Shown: piece after piece, positions 1 to 10,696 of the stretch
Layout of the letters: every line of letters starts with the position of its first letter
How positions within the stretch are numbered: position 1 is the stretch's first letter
DNA from: Ustilaginoidea virens
Lineage: Eukaryota > Ascomycota > Sordariomycetes > Hypocreales > Clavicipitaceae
Direction: 5' to 3'
Length of the DNA: 64,000 nt
Assembly: GCF_000687475.1 (NCBI RefSeq)
Contig: NC_057317.1
Span: 2,418,001-2,482,000, forward strand
Notes under the pieces: model-generated
Database searches by the model: none
Seen by the model: the letters and a program-made list of their open reading frames with translations, nothing else
What the model was told of the DNA's origin: nothing
Made by a program: the position numbers and the translations under genes

Positions 1-3000
1 ATAGTGGCTTTACTACTTCTATGATCGTATTATTAGGGTATTAATACGCTATCTACTTAGGCAGCTTGGCGATAATCGATCTATTAAGGGTAGTAGATAA
101 CTGTACGTAAGCCTGTATAATATTATATATCTAGAGGAATAAGCCGTGAGAGCGTTATAGTAATAGGGCTAATAATATAAGTAACCATTAATTAGCCCGT
201 TAGATTGTAGGGGACTAAGTTAATATTAATTGCTTTTCATTATTACTATGACCTTATATAACGAGTCGTGATTTCTTATATGGCGTATCTATGCCTTTGC
301 CCTTAATCTCTCGTACTATACGTAAGTTAAAGAGACGTTAGGCTCCATATTTACCGATATTAAAGGTAATAAATCGGAATATATCGCGGGCCTATAACGC
401 TTCTACTTCTGTACGGTCAGACTATTCGAAGGGGTCTCCTAGGGTTATAATCTTTCCTTCCCGGCGTAATTAACTAGTAAGCTATAGGTCGGCTTACTCT
501 TTTGCGGTTAGGAAAAAGGCATCGATAACGGTACTAAAAGCGATAGCATTAATAAGAGCCTCTTCTTAATCCTTATTGATTATAACGTCAGATACCACCC
601 TTACTGGTGATAGTAATACTGGCTGTAACGTCGGTATCCTAGTAGGGTTAGGGCCAGGGGTTGGCGATAATGATGCCGCGGCTGCAAGTAGTCTATTAGG
701 GGTCGGCGATAATATCTCGGCTGCAGGTATTATCGCGGCTGGAGGTGCGGCTGCAGCCGGTATCCTGACTTCTAGCCTGCCGGGGCGGGCTGGGCCTTCG
801 GTATAAACGATATCTTCGGTATCGTCGGGGTCGTAGTTATATGGCTTAACGACCGTTAACCGGAACTTAACCAGGCTATATGGCATTTGTATAATATAGG
901 TCTCACTATCGAGGCTGATTAGCCGGTACGGCCTATACCATCTACCTTTTTCTCTCCATACCTGTATATCTGACTGTAGGGGTAGTCGGTGGATAGGCCG
1001 TATATCCGGGCCGTTCCGTTAGGCGAGGGCATTGTAAACTTGTCGCTTAGCGAGGCATTTCCTAGCTTTATTAGTGGCCTTTCGTAACGTTAAGGCGCAT
1101 TATAATACTAATAAGCTAGGGGGTGAATCGTCCGTAAGTCGAGGATATACCCTAAAGACTAATAATATAGGCACTAGACCATTAGGTCTAGCGGAATCGT
1201 TGACAGCCTTTATAGTAAGCTGTAATTTCTATTCCTTTATTATTAGGTCGCCTACTTTATTATCAATAATGGTATAGGCTCGGCGTAATAGGGCGTAATA
1301 TCTTTCGACCTTGCCAATGCTGTTATGGGCTTCTATAGGAATTTCATCCATATTAATAGATAAAAGCCGGGCATTATAATAGAATTCAGCAGAAGTAAAG
1401 TTTGGTCCGGTATCGTAGACTATCCAATCCGGTGGGCCAAGGTAGGTATTAATCTAGTATTCCTTAAGGGCATTCCAGATATCGTGGGCCTTCTGCCTTT
1501 ATGGATTAAGAAATCTAGCTGCCTGGAAGCTTGTCGCGGTATCCATAATGTGTAATACCGGCCGATTATTAATGTGAAGGATATCGACGATAATTTTATA
1601 GTTAAATTGGCGGTTATCCTTTAGTGTGAATTTAAATCGGCTAGGTGCCTTTACGTTCATCTAGCATTAATGGCATATATAGGTGATCTTCGCGATAATA
1701 TTGCGGTCAATATCATTATAACTAGCCCGCTGAAGCAATTTAGTAAGCCTATTAATAGAGGGATGCCCGAATCGACGATAAAGCTAATAGATTTCCTATA
1801 ATAAGAGGTAGAAAGCAATAGTATCTATGGCATTAAGAGTCCACTATAGATGTCCCTATTTCCTGATAATTGGAACCTTAATATCCCCTTTAATAAGCAA
1901 GTTATCAATATTATCTAGCTTTACGCCTATCTTATCTATATCCATAATAGAATAGAGAAAGGGGGTACCGCTATTAAGAACGTAAAAGGGGATATTGCTA
2001 AATATCGTCGGGATATTTAATATACCAAAAGATATAGCAGAACCTGCTCTAAAATTAACGGTATACTGCGTATCTGTTAACTCAATCGTTAAAGATTTTA
2101 TTAATCTTATTAGGGCTCTTACTTAACCTATACCTGCTATAGATAGGCCGGAGGCGCTAATATCCGGTAAGATTCCGCAGAAGGTATAGTCACTATAGCG
2201 TTCTTCTTCTAGAAAGGCAGAATTACAGTCTAGTAGTAGTAAGGGCATTCGGAAGGGGTCAATCTATAGGAAGGCATATCGGCATAATTCATCCTATAGG
2301 GCTTGCAACGTTTCGATAGATAAAGAAGGTAACGGTTCTATTTGTATAGGGGCTAGGAAGTACTAAGTGGCTATAATTTGTAGTGTGACAGCATTCTCTA
2401 TATCCTATTGTGCATCCCCTGCCATTATGACTTCAACATCTTTAACGATATCATCAAAATCGGCATCTTTAAGGCCTTACGCAGGCCCCTCGTATTCCTA
2501 TAGGAAAATGCGGAATTTCTTATCATCGGGGGCGGTACGGTTAGAACGGTTCTTTAGCCATCGTGCCTTTAATTCTTATTGCTCTTTATCAGTATGGTTA
2601 GATGACTAACATCCTGATTTATTACAAATAAAGCAACGTCTTTAACGGGGCCTGGCTGGAAAGGCGCGATTTTATTATTACCGTTAATACTACTGCTGTA
2701 GGCCGAATCGGCGTTAAGGGCATTGGTGCCGATCGTTAGATTGACCATATCTACGGTCTATAAATAGCGCCATATTATCATCAATATCGTTAGTATCGTG
2801 ATATTATTGCTGTTGAAGGAAATAATGCTGTTGATTTATATAGACCGACTTGTAGATGGAAAGGGATCGCCGTAGGTTAGCAGCGAGGCCTTTAAATGTA
2901 GGGGCATAACGATATAAGGCCTGGCTACACTTAGGGGTATCCCTTACAGCGTTGAGCACTTGCCAATAAAACTCTATATCAGCTATAAAAGGGGGAAAAA

Positions 3001-4745
3001 GACTACGATATAGGCGTTGAAGTTCCTCTAGTAGGATATTAAGGCATTCTAACTTTGACTTGTCGGGATATTTCGCGATAGTTAATTAGAGCGTTATTCT
3101 GTTCTAACGGTATAAATAGAATTGCTCTGTGCTCTCATTTTCGAAATGGCTCTTAACTTTACAGACTATATCGTCAAAAGTAAAGGTATCGCGAATACGT
3201 TCAATATTATCAAAGTAATAGGTCTTAGCATCGCCGATAAGCATAATTTAGAAGGCTTTAGCTAATGCATTATCGGGTAATCCTAGTAGACGGCACTTGC
3301 TCTTAAAAGAGATGACTTTTGGTACAATAAAGTCATCCATTTTTCCGCTATATCTATCCTCTGTACGATAGCTGCGCAAGAGGTTAGATATCTTCTTCGA
3401 CATATCATTAAACCCAATTCGGGTATAATCTTTTTGGTCAAACCCGGCCTCTGCGTAGGCTTTTTAGGTATAACCTTAGGGGTATTCTAGAGGGTATTCC
3501 AGAACAGCTTGCTGGGAGCCTTATGGTAGGCGGGCGGGATCTCTGGCTGGTTTATCCTATAACCCGGGTCGGTCTAGGTTTACCGGTCCTCCCATTAAGA
3601 CAGTCTATTCATCGGCCTAGGTAGGCCGATATTAATGGGAAGGGCTAGGTGCCATGCCTATTTTTGGCATTATCGGATAAGGCGTTTGGGCCTGATATCT
3701 AGTATCACAGGCGGCGGCATTAGTTTAGTGGGTATCATCATCGGGATCCTCTATAGAAGGAAGCATATCATTAGGGCCTATAACTCGACCTCTATTGGGC
3801 ATACTATAACCTCGAGGGGCATTAAGATAGCCGCCTCGGCTAGGGGTATAATCCCTAGGTTGATATGATTAATCGGGTCGGTCTTATAGGCTATAATCAT
3901 CGGCCGTTGCATATTGTTATTGATGGCGGGAGCTTTCCCCTGTTTCGAATAGCGGCCTATTATAAATAGGCGTCTTCCCTTTTAGTTATTGGGACCGGCC
4001 CCTATCTTCTTCTTCTTCAATAGGGACAGGCGTAGGGGCATAATGCTTCTTCGATGTAGAGGGGGGGACGATAGGTTATTATAACTATAATCGTGCTATT
4101 AGTATTGCGAATTCCCTTAGCGTTAACGGGGCTTATGAGAGCTGTATTGCGAGCTTTAGTGAGGGGATTCGCATAACTATTATGGGGGCTCGTGATAATG
4201 ATAATAAGGGCCTTATGCGTGTGTGTGAGGGCGTATTTTGGAGCCTTTGCATCTCTTGCTCAGTATTACCGATGGGTAGTAAGGTTTCCTTGGTAGGGTT
4301 AAGCCGGGATAGGAATACGCTACGAGTAAGTTGCCGGGTTACTTCCTCTTGAGGCCATTGTGGATTCTATTATTATTGAAGGCATTTAAGTAGGGTTGGT
4401 ATTATTAGGGAACCCGATACTCCAATATATACGCCGCATTCCCATAATATTAAGCAGAATTGCCGTAAAACCTGAGCGTTAATACGGCGGAATAAGGCTT
4501 CATTCCACTCGCTATAATCCTCGCGGAATTATTCCTAGAGGTCATTATCTAGGTAGGTGTTTTCCTCATAGGTATCTATAAGGAACGCGATACGGTTGTA
4601 TAGCTATATATTTGTAGCATTATTAGGATCGACAGGCTCTATAGCGTTAGTCCAATTATCGTCAAAGAGTAAGGCAAATCGTTGTATCCTCTTAGGTAGC
4701 TCTCGTGGTTATTATAATAAGGCTATAGTGTTGAGATGAGGGTTT
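1..4745 (-). pseudogene. gag-pol polyprotein pseudogene of copia relic A
   Basis: Conceptual minus-strand translation with many stops. The gag-like N-terminus starts near 4745. A zinc-knuckle-like CFICNKSGC segment lies near 2600-2640. The protease near 2160-2190 reads ILPDISASG, where related fungal copia proteases have a D-T/S-G catalytic triad. The integrase spans roughly 890-1850: a zinc-binding GHPSINRL segment near 1770, then catalytic aspartates in VDILHI (about 1600) and YDTGPNF (about 1413), and a glutamate in GKVERYY (about 1303). Its C-terminal part, near 836-965, includes LVKFRLTVVKPYN. The reverse transcriptase begins near 550 with GDPFE, REIKGKGIDTPY and SRLVI segments and leaves the window before its YVDD box. 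The gene is dead: dozens of stops, mostly explicable as CAG/CGA/TGG changed by C-to-T or G-to-A. The family is clear; exact boundaries are approximate. Confidence 0.8.
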
Positions 4746-5222
4746 GAAGAGGGGGGGGGGGGATGTATTGCAAAGAGTGTAAGATTCCCTCTTATAAGGA
4801 GTATAAGATTCGAAAGGGGGCTTTTACCGTAGTAGTAAAAGAAAGAAAGAATAGGAAGAGGTCATAAATCGTTCTTCCTAGATGCTAAGGGTATCTTCAA
4901 ATATCGTGATATTCAGTATAAGTTTCTTCCTCGTGATAAACGAGGGGAAGGAAAGGTTATAAATCATTCTCCCTCTAGTTAGCATAGCTAAGATTGCTTA
5001 ACTGCCTCTTCGATATTAATATCTTACTGATCTATAATGCACCATTCTTTGCGGGATATTATCCTGTGAGTGGTGGTTATCACCACTGATTAGTGTTGAT
5101 ATAAACTCGGGGTACCCAGTTATACGTAGGGTTGCGCGCGTGGTATTATATACCGTGAGGTCACCGGTTAAAGGTATGATTACTTCTTTAATTATGACTG
5201 ACTATCTAAAAGGAAAGAAAGG
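1..5222 (-). mobile_element. Ty1/copia retrotransposon relic A, truncated by the window edge
   Basis: An AT-rich, stop-riddled copia element lies antisense and continues beyond base 1. Reading the minus strand from about 4745 downward gives, in order, a gag-like region, a zinc knuckle, a protease, an integrase and the start of a reverse transcriptase, which is the Ty1/copia order. Nearly all CpG-type positions look converted to TpA-rich sequence, as expected after RIP. Its 5' LTR probably covers about 4,760-5222 plus 10681-10696, split by insertion of element B: the right-hand fragment ends in ACA at 10696, which on the minus strand would be an LTR starting TGTAATTACC, and composition changes sharply just after it. 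The 3' LTR is outside the window, so LTR length and target duplication cannot be tested. The domain order is read directly; the LTR limits are inferred. Confidence 0.8.
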
Positions 5223-5227
5223 AAGTA
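5223..5227. repeat. Target-site duplication, left copy (AAGTA)
   Basis: The five bases AAGTA directly precede the LTR at 5228 and recur at 10676-10680 directly after the other LTR. Ty1/copia integration makes 5-bp duplications, so this fixes both ends of element B. Confidence 0.85.
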
Positions 5228-6004
5228 TATTGCAATTCTCAAGGTCACTATAAAAGCAGAGCCTTACTAGCTAGCTAGATGGCACATAACTGTCTGCGAC
5301 CTGTGAACTAATCTTAGTATAAATACTAGATTTTTCACCAAGTCCTAAGACTATACAAGTGCTATAAAGCAGGGCAAGTGTAAAGGCAAGGCAAATATAA
5401 GATAACCAGAAACGCAGGGAAGGTGGAAGTTAAGAGGCATGTAGTGCATTAACAGACTCGATTGTGCTACCCTTCAACTGTCTAAAAAGAAGGGGGAAAG
5501 CTATCCTATATATACACGAAGGAGGGGTGGGCCTAGGCATTCAGGGTAGCCAGTAAGATAGCTCCCTGTAATGCTCACTATGCCATGTATATGATACGTC
5601 AGCAGCCCCACTATATCCGGCCTTTCCAACCACCCTAACCACCGCACTAGTAATTAGTCACCGTACTAGTAACTAGCCACCACGCTAGTGACTAACCACC
5701 ACACTAGTGGACTAGCCACTACGCTAGTAGGCCACCACGCTAATTTAGCAATGCCACACCACGCTAATAGGCCGCCACCACGCTAGTAGGCAACCACGCT
5801 AATTTAGCAATGCCACACCTTTTCAACAAGGCCTACCTTACTTGATATACAGTAAATAATCCACTGAAAATCCTTAAGGTAAAAGGCAAAGGCCTGGGTT
5901 GGTAAGAATACCGTAAGTCTAAGAGACGGTATAAGGGCCAGAAGGTTAGTAGACCAATAGGGCATTAGGCCAGCAGCCTAGTAGGCTACTATAGGATTTT
6001 AACA
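5228..6004 (-). repeat. 3' LTR of copia element B
   Basis: 777 bp, nearly identical to 9899-10675. On the element's own strand it starts TGTTAAAATCC and ends GAATTGCAATA. It carries an internal run of degenerate units of about 20 bp built on CCACCACGCTAGTGACTAG (about 5637-5815) and a TATATATA stretch near 5508, a candidate core promoter. Both ends are fixed by the PBS, the polypurine tract and the target duplication. Confidence 0.92.
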
Positions 6005-6016
6005 CCCCCTCTGATT
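6005..6016 (-). other. Polypurine tract of element B
   Basis: On the minus strand the bases AATCAGAGGGGG directly precede the 3' LTR start TGTTAAAA. This is where plus-strand DNA synthesis is primed in LTR retrotransposons. Position and composition both fit. Confidence 0.8.
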
Positions 6017-6125
6017 AGCTACTATAGTAGCAAGCTAATCGTGTAAAGGATAGGGAAAGAAAATGCAGTAAAAAGTGCTAAGGAAAAACATAAGAAAAAC
6101 CTTAGTAAAAGTATATTAGTATAAG

Positions 6126-9100
6126 TTAGCAGGCCCTAAGACCTAGTAACTCGCGGAACCTAGTAAATTTAGGGCCCAGTAGTGGCTTAGTAAGGCCGTC
6201 AGCAGGCATACTATTAGTAGGTAAGTAGGTAATTTTCACTAAGCCCAGCTGGGCTTGCTCCCTAATATACCGGAATTTTAATAGTGTATGCTTAGTGCGA
6301 GCATGCTGATTAGGGTCGTTAGAATTTGAAATAGAGCCCTGGTTATCGCAATATAGCGGTATAGGGCGTAAAATATCAATTTCCAGCTCCTTACAAAGGT
6401 TAGAAAGCCACTGTACCTTACGGATAGTCTCAAGTAATGCATCAGATTCAGCTTCTAAAGTAGATAGCACTACTAAAGAGGCTCGCTTAGAACGCCAGCT
6501 AATAGGACCACTATTAATAGTAGTAAGGAAGCCTCCAGTAGATTTAGAGGTTTCTTTACAGCCAGCAAAATCGCTATCAGAATAAGCGGTTATAATAGGC
6601 TGTTGATTACTTTTAGTAAAGCAAATAGCTAGGTTCTTAGTGCCTTTAAGGTAGCTAAAGCTGCCTTTCGCAGCATTTAAATGCACATTAGTTGCCTTAG
6701 ATATAAACCGAGAGAGGTATTGGGTAGGAAATGCTAGGTCGGGCCTAGTTATTATCATAAGCCACATTATAGTGCCAGTAAGGCTCTAATAAAGGCTCTG
6801 ATTAGTAGGGCTAAGGTCTTTTCTACTAGATTCATTTAGAATCCCTGGTTGAAGTGGAATAAGCTGAGGTTTAGTATCCTGTAAGCCGAATTTAGCTAAG
6901 ACCTCTGCTATAAATTGGGCTTGGTGTAGCCACAATAAACCTTCCTTCCTATTTCGTATAATTTGTACGCCTAGGAAAAAGGAAGCCGGACCGCGGTCTT
7001 CTATAGCATAGACCTTATAAAATTTCCTTTTTAGCTGGTTAATATAAGTTATATTTAGACCAACTAATAGGCAATCGTCAACATAGGTGACGATAAAGGT
7101 GCTGGTTTGCTTATTATAAAAGACGGCAGTATTAGAAGCTAAAGGTAAAAAACCTTCACTAGAAATCAGGTCTTTTAGCCGGTATTGCCATTCGCGGGGT
7201 GCTTGTTTTAGCCCGTATAGGGCCTTCTTTAGCAAGATAGCTTGCTTAATAGAAGGGTCGAATCCAGCTTCTTTAAGCAAAGTTAGTAGCCGTTGGCGCT
7301 GTATATTAGACCAAAGCTTGCTATCAGTTAGTAATAAGCTCTCTGTAAATTCAAGGAATCCGTCAGGGATATCTATATAAATGGTCTCAGAAAGCTCGCT
7401 ATTTAGAAAGGCGCCTATAAAGTCTTCTGACTTAGGAAGGTAATCCACGGTGGCATTAGTATTAGTAATATCATCTGGGGTAGCATTAGTAATGCTAGTA
7501 AAATTAGTAGGGTCCGGCATGCTTTCTAGGTCATCCGGTATAGCATTAGTGCTAGTAATGCTAGTAAGGTTAGCAGAGTTAGTAGGGTCAGGAATGCTTT
7601 CTAGGTCATCTAGTAAAATAGCAGGTTCTCTGCTAGATACCCCCTCTGAACCTATATTTTGCCCTCTGTGAAAGTCCCCTTCTAGGCCACTAGAAATAGG
7701 GCCTATACCTTTATTTTGGTGGATAAAGGTAATAAAGGTTATTTTAGTAACAACCTTCTTCTTTAGAAGGTAGACAAGGTAGGTATTAGCATAGGTCTTT
7801 TTAAGTAGCTGAATACCTATATGCCCTAGCCGTACATGCTAAATGCCGGCTAATTGTAATAGCTTCTGATAGTCTGTATCAGCAGCTATAAGGGCAGGAG
7901 TAGGGCTAGTAGCCACTACAGGATTTTCGCTAGTCGTAATAGCGGGATTTTCGCTAGTCGTAATAGCGGGATTTTCGCTAGTCGTAATAGCGGGAGAGTT
8001 AGTAGTAGGGCTGGTAGCCTCTATAGGGTCTTCGCTAGTTATGGTAGCGGGCTAGTTAGTAGTAGGGCTAGTAGCCTCTACAGGTTCCTTACTAGTCGCA
8101 GTAGTAGGAACGGGGGTAATAGTAGTATCCTCAGGATTACTATAATCAGCAGGGTTAGTAGGGCTGGGGACCTCTACTAATATACTATTAATAATAGTAT
8201 AATAGCTGCAAGGTTGATGCAGTAGTGATGTGTCTATTCCTTTCTGTAGAAGGAAAAAGCCGTATTTTTCAAAATTAAAAATGCCGATATATTTACGGCT
8301 TGCTGACCAAAGCTGATTTCTAATTAGTACCCCTTTAGCGGCATAGTGCTTTACACCGCTAATAATGTTAATATCCAAGGTAGGAATATATAGTGCATTC
8401 TTAAGCTCTATAATACCCCATTTAGTGGGATTAACGCCCTGTAGCACAGTAAATCGTGCTGTGCCCCAACCAGTAGGGGAAATAGGGCTACCACTAGTAG
8501 TAATTACCGGCTTATCATCCTTCTCAAAATGGTGAAAAGTGGTGAAATACTTCTTATCATTTACAATATGATAAGTAGAGCCTGTATCGTAAAGGAGGGC
8601 ATCCTTAGGGGTCCTACCGCCTGATTTAGCACTATAGCTTATATTAGTGGATATAGTGGTAGAAGAAGAGGAATAGGATATATTAGTATCTTGGGTATTA
8701 TAATTGCCTATAATAAAGGACTCAATATTTTGCTGTTTGCTACTATTATTATAGTCCTGTTCCTTCTTCTTTTGCTGCTTCTTTTTCCTATTATTAGTAG
8801 AATTATTCTTGCTATTATTAGTAGAAGCGGCATTAATAGTAGTAGGGCTAGTAGCCTCTATAGGGTCCTTGCTAGTCGTAATAGCAGAAGGTTGGATAGT
8901 AGGGCTAATAGCCTCTATAGGGTCTTTACTGTTCATATTAGTAGGACCGGAGATAGTAGGGCTAGTAGCCTCTACTAGTTCCTTGCTAATTGTAATAGTA
9001 AGAACGTTACTATTTTGCCTACTAACTAAGCCTTGTATAAGGGTAGTTAGGGTATTCATCTGGGACTTTATATAGTCCATATCTAGCTGTAGTCGTGCAG

Positions 9101-9164
9101 TAAGATGAGCTTTAGAGTTGGAATCCAAAGTGGCCTTATAAGTGGAAGGCCTAGACTGTGCCAT
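6126..9164 (-). pseudogene. gag-pol of copia element B: protease and RNase H retained, integrase core and RT fingers missing
   Basis: One reading frame from the ATG at 9164 to a stop at 6126, broken by three nonsense codons (about 8052, 7838 and 6783). The order is: a short gag-like part; a Ser/Thr/Pro linker made of SKDPIEATSPTT-like repeats; a protease with catalytic D-T-G-S in LLYDTGSTYHIVND (about 8590); more linker repeats; a pre-integrase zinc segment HVRLGHIGIQLLKK (about 7800-7837). That is followed immediately by what looks like the integrase C-terminal segment YLVYLLKKKVVTKITF, with no DDE core between. The reverse transcriptase starts only at palm motif A (FIGAFLNSEL, about 7410) and includes YVDD (about 7085). 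RNase H is intact and open: SDSDFAG, LEAES, CDNQGS. The stop at 7838 sits where the family has the tryptophan of a W-H-x-R-x-G-H motif (TGG to TAG). Confidence 0.85.
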
Positions 9165-9886
9165 TATAGTGGTTAAAAGTCGTTAAAAATGGTGCCAATA
9201 GCTATAGGAACAGATGAATAACCAGCTAAATAGCTGGCAAAATAGTCGAGTAACTAGCTAGATAGCTAGTAAATATAGTGGCTAGTAGCCTACTATAAAA
9301 GATAACCGCAGAATATAGCGGTAGGTCTCAGTATAAAAGCACAGATGCCGTAGGCGTTGTGCAAGTCCAGAATATAGCGTTAGTATTTAAGGTGCTTATG
9401 TGGTGCCGTAATATAAAGGTGCCGTAAGTGCCGTAGGTGCCGTAGGTGCCGTAGGTGCCGTAGGTGACGTAGGTGCTATAGGTGCCGTAATATAAAAGGT
9501 GCCGTAAGTGCCGTACCAAAAGTGCTATAAGTGGAAGAGTATAATAGGTGCCGTATAGTGCAGTAGGTGTCGTGCACTAGGTGCAAAGGTGTTATACAGT
9601 GGTATAGTGTGGTAGATATCACACTATAAAATCCGTAGGTGCCGTAGGTTACTCCGAAAATAACGTAAGGTTACGCTAAAAGTGCCGTAAGGTTACGCCG
9701 TAAGTTGCCGTAGGGGTACGCCGTTGATTGCCGCAGGGTAATGCCGTAGGTAATAAAGGGTAAGCCAAAGGTGATAAGGGTAAGCTAAGGATACTAAAGG
9801 ATAGCTATATTAGTAGTACTAATAAGCAAGAGAGACTAAGGGGTGAACATAAAAGAGGTAGGGTAAAAATAAAGAAGTAAAAACCC
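9165..9886 (-). repeat. Repeat-rich 5' leader of copia element B
   Basis: Between the primer-binding site and the gag ATG lie about 720 noncoding bases dominated by a 9-bp unit GGTGCCGTA and its variants, densest at 9416-9500 and continuing degenerately to about 9730. The units are read directly. Whether they act in packaging or translation is unknown. Confidence 0.7.
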
Positions 9887-9898
9887 GGGCTCATAACC
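9887..9898 (-). other. Primer-binding site for a half initiator tRNA-Met
   Basis: The plus-strand bases GGGCTCATAACC (with CCC before them at 9884) match the anticodon stem-loop of eukaryotic initiator tRNA-Met, including the CAT anticodon. The element's RNA strand is thus complementary to it and abuts the 5' LTR exactly at 9899. Drosophila copia and some other copia elements prime from an internally cleaved initiator tRNA in this way, not from the tRNA 3' CCA end. Confidence 0.85.
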
Positions 9899-10675
9899 TA
9901 TTGCAATTCTCAAGGTCACTATAAAAGCAGAGCCTTACTAGCTAGCTAGATGGCATATGACTGTCTGCGACCTGTGAACTAATCTTAATATAAATACTAG
10001 ATTTTTCACCAAGTCCTAAGACTATACAAGTGCTATAAAGCAGGGCAAGTGTAAAGGCAAGGCAAATATAAGATAACCAGAAACGCAGGGAAGGTGGAAG
10101 TTAAGAGGCATGTAGTGCATTAACAGACTCGATTGTGCTACCCTTCAACTGTCTAAAAAGAAGGGGGAAAGCTATCCTATATATACACGAAGGAGGGGTG
10201 GGCCCAGGCATTCAGGGTAGCCAGTAAGATAGCTCCCCGTAATGCTCACTATGCCATGTATATGATACGTCAGCAGCCCTACTATATCCGGCCTTTCCAA
10301 CCACCCTAACCACCGCACTAGTAATTAGTCACCGTACTAGTAACTAGCCACCACGCTAGTGACTAACCACCACACTAGTGGACTAGCCACCACGCTAGTA
10401 GGCCACCACGCTAATTTAGCAATGCCACACCACGCTAGTAGGCCGCCACCACGCTAGTAGGCAACCACGCTAATTTAGCAATGCCACACCTTTTCAACAA
10501 GGCCTACCTTACTTGATATACAGTAAATAATCCACTGAAAATCCTTAAGGTAAAAGGCAAAGGCCTGGGTTGGTAAGAATACCGTAAGTCTAAGAGACGG
10601 TATAAGGGCCAGAAGGTTAGTAGACCAATAGGGCATTAGGCCAGCAGCCTAGTAGGCTACTATAGGATTTTAACA
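9899..10675 (-). repeat. 5' LTR of copia element B
   Basis: 777 bp, same termini as the 3' LTR. By eye about eight differences, all transitions (for example near 5280, 5310, 5530, 5570, 5600, 5710 and 5770 of the 3' copy), so about 99% identity. Confidence 0.92.
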
Positions 10676-10680
10676 AAGTA
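10676..10680. repeat. Target-site duplication, right copy (AAGTA)
   Basis: Matches 5223-5227 exactly and follows the LTR terminus directly. Confidence 0.85.
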
Positions 10681-10696
10681 AAAGAGGGTAATTACA
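10681..10696 (-). mobile_element. Probable outer fragment of the 5' LTR of relic A
   Basis: Sixteen bases ending in ACA lie between the right target duplication and an abrupt switch to GC-rich sequence. Rejoined across element B to the AT-rich flank at 5222, they would form the terminus of relic A's LTR (TGTAATTACC on the minus strand). Inferred from position and the TG...CA rule; the partner LTR is outside the window. Confidence 0.45.

Larger units (their letters stand above)
5228..10675 (-). mobile_element. Ty1/copia LTR retrotransposon B, near full length, internally deleted
   Basis: A 5448-bp element in minus orientation, bounded by 777-bp LTRs and a 5-bp AAGTA duplication. Inside the LTRs lie a primer-binding site (9887-9898), a repeat-rich leader, a single gag-pol frame (9164 down to 6126) and a polypurine tract (6005-6016). 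The LTRs differ at about eight sites by eye, all C/T or G/A transitions, so it is younger than relic A. The coding region is about 1,010 codons, several hundred short of a usual copia polyprotein, because the integrase core and the reverse transcriptase fingers are absent. It is therefore non-autonomous. It looks inserted in the 5' LTR of relic A. Confidence 0.92.

Noticed and set aside
9884..9898. Initiator tRNA-Met-like sequence as a tRNA gene
   Set aside because: Only the anticodon arm is present, with no acceptor stem or T arm; its position next to the LTR makes it a primer-binding site.
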